The notes under the pieces: model-generated
The model's input: the letters and a program-made list of their open reading frames with translations, nothing else
Database searches by the model: none
Told to the model about the DNA's origin: nothing
Shown: piece by piece, positions 24,920-33,267 of the stretch
Layout: each line of letters opens with the position of its first letter
Numbering within the stretch: the first letter of the stretch is position 1
From: Gordonia sp. PP30
GTDB taxonomy: Bacteria > Actinomycetota > Actinomycetes > Mycobacteriales > Mycobacteriaceae
Length of the DNA stretch: 64,000 bases
Assembly (NCBI RefSeq): GCF_023100845.1
Contig: NZ_CP095864.1
Location: 4,030,001 to 4,094,000, forward strand
Direction of reading: 5' to 3'
Translations under genes and position numbers: made by a program

Positions 24920-27900
24920 ATGCGGACGATCAACAACACCACGGAGCGTTTTGGCGACGACCTCAAGTCCGAAGTCCGGAGAGGCACACGACTGCGCATC
25001 GCGGCGGCCGCGTTCTCGATCTTCGCCTTCGAAGCACTCCGCGAGGAGCTGGAGGAGATCGACGGCCTCCAGTTCGTCTTCACCGCCGCGTCGTTCGATC
25101 CCGCCGGAGCCACCGACCGAGTCCGCAAGTCCCGACGAGAGTTCTTCATCCCCGGCGGGCACGCCGAATCGGACCTGTACGGCTCGGAATTCGAGATCCG
25201 GCTCCGCAACAAGCTCACGCAACGCGCCGTAGCCCGCGAGTGCGCCGAATGGGTGCGGCGCAAGGTCACGTTCCGATCCAACGCCACCGGCCAGCAGATC
25301 CAGCCGATGACACTGGTGGACGACCGCGCCGCCTACCTCTCACCGCAGTCCTTCACGACCTCCGACCTCGGCTACGAACGCGGCAACGCGATGTCGAACT
25401 TCATCATGAAGGCCGAGGGCCCGGCCGAGACCAAGCAGTTCCTCGATACGTTCGACCAGATCTGGAACACACCAGGCCAGCTCACCGACGTCACGCAGGC
25501 CGTCCACGATCACATCGCCGCGGTCTACGCCGAGAACTCACCCGCCCGGATCTACTTTCTCATCCTCTACAACCTGTTCGCCGAGTTCCTCGACGACGTC
25601 TCCGAGGACACACTCCCGAACGATCGCACCGGCTACGAGGACAGCAAGATCTGGTCCAGCCTCTACAACTTCCAGCGCGACGCCGCCACGGGAATCATCA
25701 ACAAGCTGGAGACCTTCAACGGTTGCATTCTCGCCGACAGCGTCGGCCTCGGAAAGACATTCACGGCACTCGCGGTGATCAAGTACTACGAGCTGCGCAA
25801 CCGGACAGTCCTCGTCCTGTGTCCCAAGAAACTGGCGGAGAACTGGACCACCTACAACTCGAACTACACCACCAACTTGTTCCACGAGGATCGCCTGAAC
25901 TACGACGTCCTCGCGCATACCGATCTGTCGCGGACGAGGGGTGAGTCCTTCGGCAAGCAGTTGGACCGGCTGAACTGGGGCAACTACGACCTCGTCGTGA
26001 TCGACGAGTCACACAACTTCCGCAACGCGGACTACGGGGAGGGCAAGGAGTCCCGCTACCAGCGACTCATGCGGCAGGTGATCAAGGAAGGCGTCAAGAC
26101 GAAGGTCCTGATGCTGTCGGCGACTCCGGTGAACAACCGCTTCAACGACCTCAAGAATCAGCTGCAGCTCGCCTACGAGGGCGACTCGGACGACCTCAGC
26201 GACCATCTGGACCTGTCGAGCAGTGTGGAGACGGTCTTCCGCGATGCGCAGTCCGTCTTCAACACCTGGTCCAAGCTTCCTCCCGAGGAGCGCACCACAG
26301 AGCGAATCCTGCGCATGCTCGATTTCGACTTCTTCGAACTGCTCGACGCCGTCACCATCGCGCGCTCTCGCAAGCACATCCAGGCGTTCTACGACACCTC
26401 CGCGATCGGAGCATTCCCGCGACGACTGCCACCGCGCGCGATCCGCGAACCGCTCACCGACATCGATACCGCTCCCAGCTTCAACGACATCTTCGATCAG
26501 CTCCAAGTGCTGAACCTGGGCGTCTACGCACCGCTCAGCTATGTCTTTCCTTCTCGCCGGCCGAAGTATGAGGACGCATCGAAGGTCACCGCGGGCAATG
26601 CTCGCGGAAACCTCGGTCAGGGCGGCCGTGAACAGGGGCTCAAACAGCTGATGACCGTCAATCTGCTGAAGCGTCTCGAATCGAGCGTCGAGGCGTTCCG
26701 CATCACCCTCGTTAAGGTAGAACGGACAGTCGACGTCCGGCTGCGGCAGTTGGAGCTGCAGGCGCAAATCGACGACGAAGACCTCATCGACGGCCTCGGC
26801 GATCTCGATATCGACGACACCGACGATGCCGGTATCGAGGCCCTCATGGTCGGCGACGTCGCGATCGACCCGTCGGACATCGATGTGGACCGCTACCGCG
26901 GCGACCTCTGGCACGACAGGGAGACCCTGCGCGAGCTGATCAGCGCGATGCGGGTCGTCGCCCCGGAGCACGACGTGAAGTTGCAGCGACTCAAGCAGCT
27001 CATCGTCGACAAGGTGTCACGCCCGATCAACGACGGCAATCGTAAGATCCTCATTTTCTCCGCCTTCGCCGACACCGCCGCCTACCTCTATCGCGAACTC
27101 GCACCCGGGCTGACCGAGGCGGGCCTGAATTCGGGCGTCATCACCGGCGGCCCCACCGGCGCCCGGACCACGGTCGGAAAGGGCTTCGATTTCGGCGAGA
27201 TCATGGCGATGTTCTCCCCGATCTCAAAACACCGTGCGCAGATCATGCAGGGCACGACCGGCGACATCGACGTCCTGATCGGCACCGATGTGATCAGTGA
27301 GGGCCAGAACCTGCAGGACTGCGACACCCTGATCAACTACGACATCCACTGGAACCCGGTGCGGATCATCCAGCGGTTCGGCCGTATCGACCGGATCGGC
27401 TCGACCAACGAGGTGATCCAGCTCATCAACTTCTGGCCGGATATCAGCCTCGACGAGTACATCAATCTGAAGGAACGCGTCGAGGGGCGCATGGTCATCG
27501 CCGACCTCTCTGGAACCGGCGACGACAACGTCCTCGACCCGGACAGCGCCGAGGCCACGTACCGACGGGAGCAGCTCCGCCGACTGCAAGACGACGTCAT
27601 CGAACTCGAAGACGTCCGGTCCGGTGTGTCGATCACCGACCTCGGACTCAACGATTTCCGAATGGATCTGCTCGCCTACACGCGACAGTCAGGGGATCTC
27701 GCCGGGACTCCCAAGGGCCTGCACGCCGTGGTGCCGGCGAATGAGGCGATCGGGCTGAAGCCCGGCGCACTCTTCGCTCTCCGAAACGTCGCTCTCGACC
27801 CGCTGAGGGCGGAGCGAAGCACCACGCCGGCGGAGCGGAGTTCCACGACGGTCGAGCGGAGTCGAGACCACCACAATCGACTGCACCCCTACTATCTCGT

Positions 27901-28234
27901 GTACGTCGACGACAACGGCCAGGTGATCGCCGACCACACCGAAGCCAAGCGGATTCTTGATCTGCTCCGCGCCGCGTGCACCCCCTACGACGAGCCCGTC
28001 ACCGATGTGGTCACAGCGTTCAACACCGACACGGCCGAGGGCTCGGAGATGGGCAAGTATTCCGACCTCCTGACCGCGGCGATCGGGTCGATGATCGAGG
28101 TCAACACGGAGCGAGACATCGACAGTCTCTTCACTCCCGGCGCGACGACCGCTCTCACCGACACGATCGCCGGCCTCGACGACTTCGAGTTGATCGCGTT
28201 CATCGCCATCCTGAAGCGGCCGGGGGTCGAGTAG
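24920..28234 (+). CDS. SNF2-type helicase with N-terminal phospholipase-D-like domain
   Basis: The 1104-residue protein has a PLD-like N-terminal domain (about residues 1-170, opening RLRIAAAAFSIFAFEALREE), a SNF2/DEAD ATPase with Walker A GLGKT at 276-280 and DESH at 362-365, LSATPVNN as motif III, and a C-terminal helicase half with IGTDVISEGQNLQDC and QRFGRIDRIGS (motif VI). The catalytic HxK motif of active PLD nucleases is not obvious, so the domain may only bind DNA. Such helicases accompany DNA methylases in phage-defence loci. The DUF4391 gene follows after 1 bp. Around residues 957-985 an Arg/Ser/Thr-rich insert comes from an interspersed repeat. Confidence 0.85.
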   Translation: MRTINNTTERFGDDLKSEVRRGTRLRIAAAAFSIFAFEALREELEEIDGLQFVFTAASFDPAGATDRVRKSRREFFIPGGHAESDLYGSEFEIRLRNKLTQRAVARECAEWVRRKVTFRSNATGQQIQPMTLVDDRAAYLSPQSFTTSDLGYERGNAMSNFIMKAEGPAETKQFLDTFDQIWNTPGQLTDVTQAVHDHIAAVYAENSPARIYFLILYNLFAEFLDDVSEDTLPNDRTGYEDSKIWSSLYNFQRDAATGIINKLETFNGCILADSVGLGKTFTALAVIKYYELRNRTVLVLCPKKLAENWTTYNSNYTTNLFHEDRLNYDVLAHTDLSRTRGESFGKQLDRLNWGNYDLVVIDESHNFRNADYGEGKESRYQRLMRQVIKEGVKTKVLMLSATPVNNRFNDLKNQLQLAYEGDSDDLSDHLDLSSSVETVFRDAQSVFNTWSKLPPEERTTERILRMLDFDFFELLDAVTIARSRKHIQAFYDTSAIGAFPRRLPPRAIREPLTDIDTAPSFNDIFDQLQVLNLGVYAPLSYVFPSRRPKYEDASKVTAGNARGNLGQGGREQGLKQLMTVNLLKRLESSVEAFRITLVKVERTVDVRLRQLELQAQIDDEDLIDGLGDLDIDDTDDAGIEALMVGDVAIDPSDIDVDRYRGDLWHDRETLRELISAMRVVAPEHDVKLQRLKQLIVDKVSRPINDGNRKILIFSAFADTAAYLYRELAPGLTEAGLNSGVITGGPTGARTTVGKGFDFGEIMAMFSPISKHRAQIMQGTTGDIDVLIGTDVISEGQNLQDCDTLINYDIHWNPVRIIQRFGRIDRIGSTNEVIQLINFWPDISLDEYINLKERVEGRMVIADLSGTGDDNVLDPDSAEATYRREQLRRLQDDVIELEDVRSGVSITDLGLNDFRMDLLAYTRQSGDLAGTPKGLHAVVPANEAIGLKPGALFALRNVALDPLRAERSTTPAERSSTTVERSRDHHNRLHPYYLVYVDDNGQVIADHTEAKRILDLLRAACTPYDEPVTDVVTAFNTDTAEGSEMGKYSDLLTAAIGSMIEVNTERDIDSLFTPGATTALTDTIAGLDDFELIAFIAILKRPGVE
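27791..27870. repeat. interspersed repeat inserted in frame in the helicase gene
   Basis: The coding sequence contains three imperfect units ending GGAGCGAAG, GGAGCGGAG and GAGCGGAGTCGAGAC. They translate to a low-complexity stretch with repeated AERS/VERS. The last unit matches an intergenic element at about 24731-24746. The frame stays open through it. Confidence 0.55.
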
Positions 28235-28235
28235 T

Positions 28236-28913
28236 TTGACCGACTTGCTGTACCACTGGCCCGGGTCCTCGCACGTCGGTGCCCGCGTGCCCAAGGAGCG
28301 CTTCTACGACCGGGGCACGCTCTCCGCGGGGCTGAAGGACCGCTTCGTCTCCCAGGTCGCGCGGATCACCTGGGCATACAAGCTGAGCACAGCGACGATC
28401 AACGTGCCGGGGACCGATGAGATCCCGGAGATCGACGTCTTCCGTATCGACACGAAGAACGGTGACCTTGCCGACGGGGTCCTCGCCGCGATCGACAAGG
28501 CCATTCCCCGACCACTGATCTTCGAGGTCACTCGCCCTGTTGCCGAGATCGGCAGTGGGCACGGGACGATCCGGATGACGGCAGCGCACAAGCAGGTCGG
28601 TCTCGGCGCGGCGAAGCTCAGCGACTATTTCACGACCGGATGGCTGCCCGCAGACCACGATCGAACTGAACTCCCGGCGGCGATCAGCCTCGCGGCGCTG
28701 TACGCGGAGCTGATCGAGCCACTGACACCGTTGGAGACCCGTCCCGGCGAAGAACTGTCGGCGGTCGCGGACAGACTTGCCGCCATCAAGCGCCTAGACC
28801 GTGAGATCGCGGCGCTGGAACGCCGACTCCGAACCGAGGTCCAGCTCAACCGGAAGGTCGAGATCCGGCGCGACCTGAAGACGAAACAGCAACTTCGAGA
28901 GCAGCAGAGGTAA
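28236..28913 (+). CDS. DUF4391 protein of the defence operon
   Basis: The 225-residue protein resembles DUF4391: TKxRFVSQVARITWAYKL near the N-terminus here reads DRFVSQVARITWAYKL, followed by EIPEIDVFRI and the PLIFEVTRP strand. It has a C-terminal coiled coil of Arg, Glu and Leu (residues about 175-225). Its biochemical role is not established. The family is often found between a helicase and a type III methyltransferase, as here. The start is TTG 28236, 1 bp after the helicase stop. The next gene starts 5 bp after its stop, so the three genes are one operon. Confidence 0.7.
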   Translation: MTDLLYHWPGSSHVGARVPKERFYDRGTLSAGLKDRFVSQVARITWAYKLSTATINVPGTDEIPEIDVFRIDTKNGDLADGVLAAIDKAIPRPLIFEVTRPVAEIGSGHGTIRMTAAHKQVGLGAAKLSDYFTTGWLPADHDRTELPAAISLAALYAELIEPLTPLETRPGEELSAVADRLAAIKRLDREIAALERRLRTEVQLNRKVEIRRDLKTKQQLREQQR

Positions 28914-28918
28914 GCCCG

Positions 28919-30898
28919 ATGGACAGACTGTGCACCACTTCCCCCGATCTCACCGGGGCGAACGTCGAGCAGCTGCTCGCGATGTTTCCGAATGCCGCCA
29001 CCGAGACGCGAGACCCCGACGGCACCGTCCGGCGCGCCATCGACTTCGACCTCCTACGCCAAGAGCTGAGCGACCACGTGGTCGAAGGTCCGCAGGAACG
29101 CTTCCATCTCGATTGGCCTGGCAAGCGCGCCGCCGCTTTCGCGGCGAACGCACCCATCGCGAAGACCTTGCGTCCGGTGCGAGAGCAGTCGGTGAACTTC
29201 GACACCACCAAGAATCTCGTCATCGAGGGTGACAACCTCGACGCGCTGAAGCTGCTGCAGGAGTCGTACCTGGGTAAGGTCAAGCTGATCTACATTGACC
29301 CGCCGTACAACACCGGTGGTGACTTCATCTACGACGACGACTTCGCCGAGTCGGTCGACGTCTACCTCGAACGTAGCGGCCAGAAGGACGACGCTGGCGC
29401 CCGCCTCGTGATGAACAGCGACACCAACGGCCGCTACCACTCCGATTGGCTCAGCATGATGTACCCGCGTCTGAAGCTGGCGCGGAACCTCCTGAAGGAT
29501 GACGGCGCGATCTTCGTCTCGATCGATGACCACGAGTTCGCGAACCTGCGCGCACTGTGCGACGAGGTCTTCGGTGCGCAGAACTTCGTCGCGACGATCA
29601 TCTGGCAGAAGGTGTTCTCGCCGAAGAACTCAGCCCAGTGGTTCTCCGAGGACCACGACTACATCCTCGTCTACGCCCGCGACAAACAGCACTGGTCTCC
29701 GAACCCGCTGCCACGAACCGCCGAGATGGACGCTCGCTACAAGAACCCCGATAGCGATGCCAGGGGCCCGTGGACGTCTTCTGATCTAGCAGCCCGAAAC
29801 TTCTACGCCGCCGGCACATACCCTGTGACCACTCCATCTGGCCGCCTCATCGATGGCCCGCCACGAGGCTCGTACTGGCGAGTCTCGGAAGCGTCGTTTA
29901 AGGCCCTTGACGCAGACAACCGAATCTGGTGGGGGGCGGATGGTGCCAACATGCCCCGACTCAAGCGCTTCCTGTCGGAGGTCTCGACGGGACGTACTCC
30001 GCAAACGTTCTGGCCGTACTCCGAGGTCGGTCACACCCAGGACGCGAAGAAGACCTTGCTCCGATATGTGCCGTTCGAGCACACCGAGAACGTCCTCAAC
30101 TCCGTGAAGCCCGTCCAGTTGATCCGGCGCATCCTGCACCTCGCCACCTCGCCGGACAACGAGGACATCGTCCTCGACTTCTTCTCCGGCAGCGGCAGCA
30201 CGGCGCACGCCGTGCTCGCGCAGAACGCCGACGACGCCGGGAACCGCCGCTTCATCGCCGTTCAGGTGCATGAGCCGCTGCGTACGCCGGAGCCCGAGTT
30301 CGACTCGATCCTCGGTATGAGCATGACGCGTCTCCGGAACGTCGCCGCCGAGATCGGTGAGCAGAGCGAGACCGACGGCCGCGGAGACCTCGGCTACCGG
30401 ATGACGAAGGTCGACACCAGCAACCTGGCCGACACCCTCCGCCCAGCCGAAGCGCTCGGCCAGCTCGACCTCGGCGCATTGGAGTCGAGCATCAAACCGG
30501 GCCGGACAAGTGAGGACCTCCTCTTCCAGGTCCTCCTGGCCGCCGGCCTACCCCTCACCCTGCCCATTCAGATCGAACACCGCGACGGGTTCGACATCTT
30601 CAATGTTGAGGACGGAATTCTAGTCATGGCAATACGCAACGATCAACGATCAACGATCAACGATCAACGATCAACGATCAACGATCAACGATCAACGATC
30701 AACGATCAACGATCAACGATCAACGATCAACGATCAACGATCAACGATCAACGATCAACGATCAAGTTTACACCAATTTACACGCAAAATCGCGTCGATC
30801 TCGCCGCTTCGCGTCGTGTTTCTCGACGCAGACTTCGCGTCCGATGCGGAGCGGATCAATATCGAGCAGATCTTCCGGGAGCTGTCCCCGGCCACTGA
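28919..30898 (+). CDS. type III DNA methyltransferase Mod 1, with repeat-shifted C-terminus
   Basis: This is a beta-class adenine methyltransferase. The catalytic motif DPPY is at residues 127-130 and the SAM-binding motif FSGSGST at 422-428, with the target-recognition region between them. It should methylate a specific DNA sequence and form the Mod part of a Mod-Res complex. After residue 572 the frame enters about 18 copies of a 7-bp repeat, translated as repeats of NDQRSTI, and then a tail that does not resemble any Mod. The tail homologous to Mod 2 (reading RVVFLDADFASDAERINIEQ) follows the repeat in another frame and ends at 30914. The present copy is therefore in an altered, possibly inactive, phase. 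The start ATG 28919 follows an AGCAGAGG site. Confidence 0.88.
   Translation: MDRLCTTSPDLTGANVEQLLAMFPNAATETRDPDGTVRRAIDFDLLRQELSDHVVEGPQERFHLDWPGKRAAAFAANAPIAKTLRPVREQSVNFDTTKNLVIEGDNLDALKLLQESYLGKVKLIYIDPPYNTGGDFIYDDDFAESVDVYLERSGQKDDAGARLVMNSDTNGRYHSDWLSMMYPRLKLARNLLKDDGAIFVSIDDHEFANLRALCDEVFGAQNFVATIIWQKVFSPKNSAQWFSEDHDYILVYARDKQHWSPNPLPRTAEMDARYKNPDSDARGPWTSSDLAARNFYAAGTYPVTTPSGRLIDGPPRGSYWRVSEASFKALDADNRIWWGADGANMPRLKRFLSEVSTGRTPQTFWPYSEVGHTQDAKKTLLRYVPFEHTENVLNSVKPVQLIRRILHLATSPDNEDIVLDFFSGSGSTAHAVLAQNADDAGNRRFIAVQVHEPLRTPEPEFDSILGMSMTRLRNVAAEIGEQSETDGRGDLGYRMTKVDTSNLADTLRPAEALGQLDLGALESSIKPGRTSEDLLFQVLLAAGLPLTLPIQIEHRDGFDIFNVEDGILVMAIRNDQRSTINDQRSTINDQRSTINDQRSTINDQRSTINDQRSTIKFTPIYTQNRVDLAASRRVSRRRLRVRCGADQYRADLPGAVPGH
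30637..30765 (+). repeat. heptanucleotide tandem repeat (about 18 copies) inside mod 1
   Basis: The run is perfectly periodic with unit CGATCAA from 30637 to 30765: 129 bp, 18 complete units plus 3 bases. No stop codon occurs in any frame of the repeat. Because each unit is 7 bp, adding or losing one unit shifts the frame. One unit fewer or two more would join the upstream mod frame to the conserved C-terminus. Slipped-strand mispairing is the expected mechanism. Confidence 0.95.
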
Positions 30899-30953
30899 GG
30901 TTCGCACCCTATGATCATTGCGGCGACCTTGCACTCGCCGTGGCGGGTGCGTA

Positions 30954-32957
30954 ATGGAGAAGCTCAATCTTCACTCCCCCGACCTGACCGCGCGAAATGT
31001 CGATAAGATCGGCGAACTGTTCCCGAATGTCATTACCGAATCCCGTGACGCCGACGGCAACATCCATCGAGCAGTGGACTTCGACGCCCTCCGTCAGCAA
31101 CTCTCGGATCATATTGTTGAGGGGCCACAGGAGCGCTACCAGCTCGATTGGCCCGGAAAGCGCGCGGCCGCCTTCGCCGCGAACGCCCCGATCGCGAAGA
31201 CCCTCCGCCCGGTACGCGAGGGATCGGTCGATTTCGACACGACCAAGAACATCTTTATCAGGGGCGACAACCTCGAGGCTCTTAAGCTCCTCCAGGAGGC
31301 TTACCTCGGGTCCGTCGACGTAATATATATTGATCCGCCGTACAATACCGGTAGCGACAGCTTTCTCTATCCGGACAACTATTTCGAGTCAAATTCCCAA
31401 TATCTTTCCCGATCTGGCCAAACCGACTCATCAGGGCAACGGCTAGTCTCGAACACAATTGCCAACGGACGATTTCATTCCGACTGGCTTTCGATGATGC
31501 TGCCACGACTCAAACTCGCGCGCAACCTACTCGCCGATTCGGGGATAATTGCGATATCAATCGGCGATGACGAGGTTGCACAGTTGCGCGCGGTCTGCGA
31601 CGAGCTATTCGGAGAAGAGAACAGGATCGCCCAGATTACCGTTGAAATGTCCACCACCCAGGGAATGAAGGTCAGAGCAGCACAAAATGGGGCGATCGTA
31701 AAGAACTGCGAGTTCCTCTTGATCTACGCAAGGTCTTCCGCGCACGCATCGGTTCCCAAGACGCCACTGTTCGATCCCATTCAAGGGTGGCCCGGGAATT
31801 TCACAACCTGGCTCCACTCAGATCTCACATTCGAACCACTAGCCGACTACCTATCTCACCAACCAGAGCTGACTTGCGAAGCTGACAGAATCCTCGGCGA
31901 GGATCGGGTGAAAATTGATGACCTGACAACCCTCTATGCCACATCAACGGTATTCCGCGAGTTCATACACAAACATCTAGAGAACATTGCAGCCTCCGAC
32001 AAGGGGACTTGGCCAGCAAATATCCCCGAGCCAAACTGGCGAGAAGGACAGGCATACCGCTACGAGATCGCCGGCAAGAATTACATCGTGATGAAAAGCA
32101 GCAAGGGGACCGTCCGACAATTCCTCCAGTTGTCAAACAACTTTCGGATCGCCGACGACTACGCGAGGACTTACGGAAGAACAGTGATTCGTGGCGACCT
32201 CTGGAGGTCATTCTACTCCGATATGGCACACGTCTCCCTGGAGGGCGATACCCGGTTCGAGAACGGAAAGAAGCCACTGCGTCTCATCGAGAATCTTGTC
32301 AAATGGGCAGACAACAGGCAGGACATTCTTATCCTCGACTTCTTTGCAGGCTCCGGATCGACCGGACATGCGGCAATGCGGCTGAATGCAGCCGACAGCG
32401 GAGAACGCAGATTTATCCTCATCCAGCTGGATCTTCCACTCGACCTCGAGTCTTCCGCCAACTACACAAATATCAATTCGGTCGCCGATTTGGCAACTGA
32501 CCGAATTCGCCGGGCGGGACAGAAGATCATCGCAAACAATCCCGGAGTCGACGTAGGATTCCGACTACTGGAGGTCGACACGACAAACCTAACGAACGTC
32601 TCACGGGATCCGGAGTCCACCGACCAACTCGATCTCAAGCTGCTTGAATTCAGCATTCGAGCCGGCCGATCCAGTGAGGATCTCCTCTTTCAGGTCCTGC
32701 TCAACTGGGGTCTTGAGCTGTCTCTTCCCATCGCCCGCGAGGAGATCGACAGCCGCGAGGTCTTCTCCGTCGATCACGATGCACTCATCGCCTGCTTCGC
32801 GGAGACCATCACGTCCGAGGTGGTTCGTGCGATCGCCACCCGCCGGCCGCTCCGCGCCGTCTTCCGAGACGACGCGTTCGAGTCGGATGCCGCGCGCATC
32901 AACGCCGAGCAGGTCTTCCGCGAGATGTCGCCGAGCACCGATGTCCGGACCATCTGA
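30954..32957 (+). CDS. type III DNA methyltransferase Mod 2
   Basis: This 667-residue beta-class methyltransferase is a paralogue of Mod 1, with DPPY at residues 127-130 and FAGSGST at 464-470. The N-terminal 190 residues and the last 150 are similar to Mod 1. The target-recognition region (about 195-440) is unrelated, so the two should recognise different DNA sequences. That region (about 31500-32350) has clearly lower GC and more A-rich codons than the flanks, suggesting separate transfer. The C-terminus reads RAVFRDDAFESDAARINAEQ and is intact. The start is ATG 30954; a TAA in one mod 1 repeat phase overlaps it (TAATG). Confidence 0.92.
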   Translation: MEKLNLHSPDLTARNVDKIGELFPNVITESRDADGNIHRAVDFDALRQQLSDHIVEGPQERYQLDWPGKRAAAFAANAPIAKTLRPVREGSVDFDTTKNIFIRGDNLEALKLLQEAYLGSVDVIYIDPPYNTGSDSFLYPDNYFESNSQYLSRSGQTDSSGQRLVSNTIANGRFHSDWLSMMLPRLKLARNLLADSGIIAISIGDDEVAQLRAVCDELFGEENRIAQITVEMSTTQGMKVRAAQNGAIVKNCEFLLIYARSSAHASVPKTPLFDPIQGWPGNFTTWLHSDLTFEPLADYLSHQPELTCEADRILGEDRVKIDDLTTLYATSTVFREFIHKHLENIAASDKGTWPANIPEPNWREGQAYRYEIAGKNYIVMKSSKGTVRQFLQLSNNFRIADDYARTYGRTVIRGDLWRSFYSDMAHVSLEGDTRFENGKKPLRLIENLVKWADNRQDILILDFFAGSGSTGHAAMRLNAADSGERRFILIQLDLPLDLESSANYTNINSVADLATDRIRRAGQKIIANNPGVDVGFRLLEVDTTNLTNVSRDPESTDQLDLKLLEFSIRAGRSSEDLLFQVLLNWGLELSLPIAREEIDSREVFSVDHDALIACFAETITSEVVRAIATRRPLRAVFRDDAFESDAARINAEQVFREMSPSTDVRTI

Positions 32958-33267
32958 GATCGCCCGATATGAACACACCACCCCATAGTGCCCGAGTCGG
33001 GCGGAAGGCGGTTCAGCCCACGTCAGTTCGTGCTCCCGATTGTGTAAGGAGTCAAAATTACTTGCACTATGTGTTCACGCCCCCGCGGTCGCGGCGGAGA
33101 ACATTCAGGTCAGCACCGCCTGCTCATTACGACAGAGGTCGTCACTGCGGGGAATCACGAACGTGGAACCTCCTCGGCGGCGGAGCTGCCTGCCGCGCGA
33201 CCGAAGCGCCGTCGGCCAAACGGAGTCGCAGATCACGATTGTCGGAGCCATCTGAGATGATCCGTCC
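32958..33267. other. 310-bp gap inside the defence island
   Basis: No gene is supported. The short open frames here have no family resemblance. The first 120 bp are relatively AT-rich and may carry a promoter for the ATP-binding gene. The sequence CCATCTGAGAT occurs at the mod 2 end (about 32949) and again near 33249, a possible trace of a duplication. Confidence 0.4.
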
